A DNA stretch of 56,614 nt from an uncultured bacterium (lineage in GTDB: Bacteria > Myxococcota_A > UBA9042 > PHBI01), in the NCBI GenBank assembly GCA_938040325.1, contig CALHXW010000078.1:1-56614 (forward strand), given 5' to 3'. Position numbers and translations under genes: made by a program. The notes beneath the pieces were generated by a model, which searched no databases, was not told the origin of the DNA, and saw only the letters and a program-made list of their open reading frames with translations. Below, piece after piece: positions 56,437 to 56,614 of the stretch (position 1 is the stretch's first letter; every line of letters starts with the position of its first letter).

Positions 56437-56614
56437 AGCAGCGTTGCCGGGAAATGCGGATTCTGGGACGCAGCCAGGTGTGCCACTGGTGTGACGAACG
56501 AGAGGAAACCACAACGCGGGTTGCAGGGGCGCAGCTCCTGAGTGATCTCGAGATCATCGCTCCAGTGGTACGCATCGCAAAGTCATCAGATTTCGAATTT
56601 CCCTGAACGCTGCT
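56437..56614. repeat. Imperfect inverted repeat, palindromic intergenic element B
   Basis: Two 53-base arms (56437-56489 and 56562-56614) start with AGCAGCGTT and end with CCACTGG when read inwards. They share blocks such as GGGAAAT, CG.A.TCTG and are separated by 72 bases. The outer end coincides with the window edge, so the element may continue. The right arm matches 877-919 at 37 of 43 positions without gaps, and the centre (56512-56540) matches 922-950 at 25 of 29. Together with element A this defines a repeat family with two copies in the window. Confidence 0.65.

Overview
The window is high-GC DNA with the protein families and codon habits of a Myxococcota (former Deltaproteobacteria) chromosome. 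It is dominated by very large secreted proteins built from thrombospondin-type-3 (TSP3) repeats, DUF4215 Cys-rich repeats, MopE-like metal-binding motifs and lamin-tail domains. Three of them carry a C-terminal tail of Cys motif, membrane segment and Arg cluster, as in MYXO-CTERM sorting signals. No rRNA, tRNA, CRISPR array, insertion sequence or phage module was seen. The taxonomic statement is an inference from gene content.

Layout, left to right. 1-865 (-): 5' part of a lipoprotein gene running off the left edge. 866-1316: intergenic region with a large imperfect inverted repeat. 1317-2627 (+): a YqgE/AlgH protein and a Cys-rich, probably zinc-binding protein. 2752-17502 (-): an 11.2-kb gene encoding a surface protein fused in frame to an OmpA-type porin, followed by a TSP3 lipoprotein gene. 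17978-22986 (+): two coupled genes for cytoplasmic helical-repeat proteins, the first with a KPEAA-repeat tail. 23100-25489 (+): an APC-family permease coupled to a Tat-exported hydrolase-like protein. 25565-28384 (-): the lactate-utilisation operon lutABC. 28517-29176 (-): a CPBP-family glutamic intramembrane protease. 29702-49998 (+): a 20.3-kb pair of coupled giant surface-protein genes (4180 and 2585 aa). 50195-51526 (-): DEAD-box RNA helicase. 51600-53032 (-): a degenerate IscA/HesB-like protein coupled to an archaeo-eukaryotic-primase-like protein with a SHOCT tail. 53181-55706 (+): a hybrid sensor kinase. 55758-56288 (+): a Nudix hydrolase. 56289-56614: a second palindromic element related to the one at 877-1208.

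The most interesting theme is surface-protein sorting. The three giants share a backbone and end in the same motif, D-D-F...LSGDTVFGC, then a membrane helix and an Arg-rich stretch. The CPBP protease is encoded divergently, about 0.5 kb from the two-giant operon, and belongs to the family that contains the proposed myxosortases. In the third giant the sorting tail is not terminal: it runs straight into a signal-peptide-like segment and a complete beta-barrel/TSP3/OmpA protein. This suggests a processed polyprotein or a recent gene fusion. The function of the system is inferred from sequence; no cleavage or anchoring is shown here.
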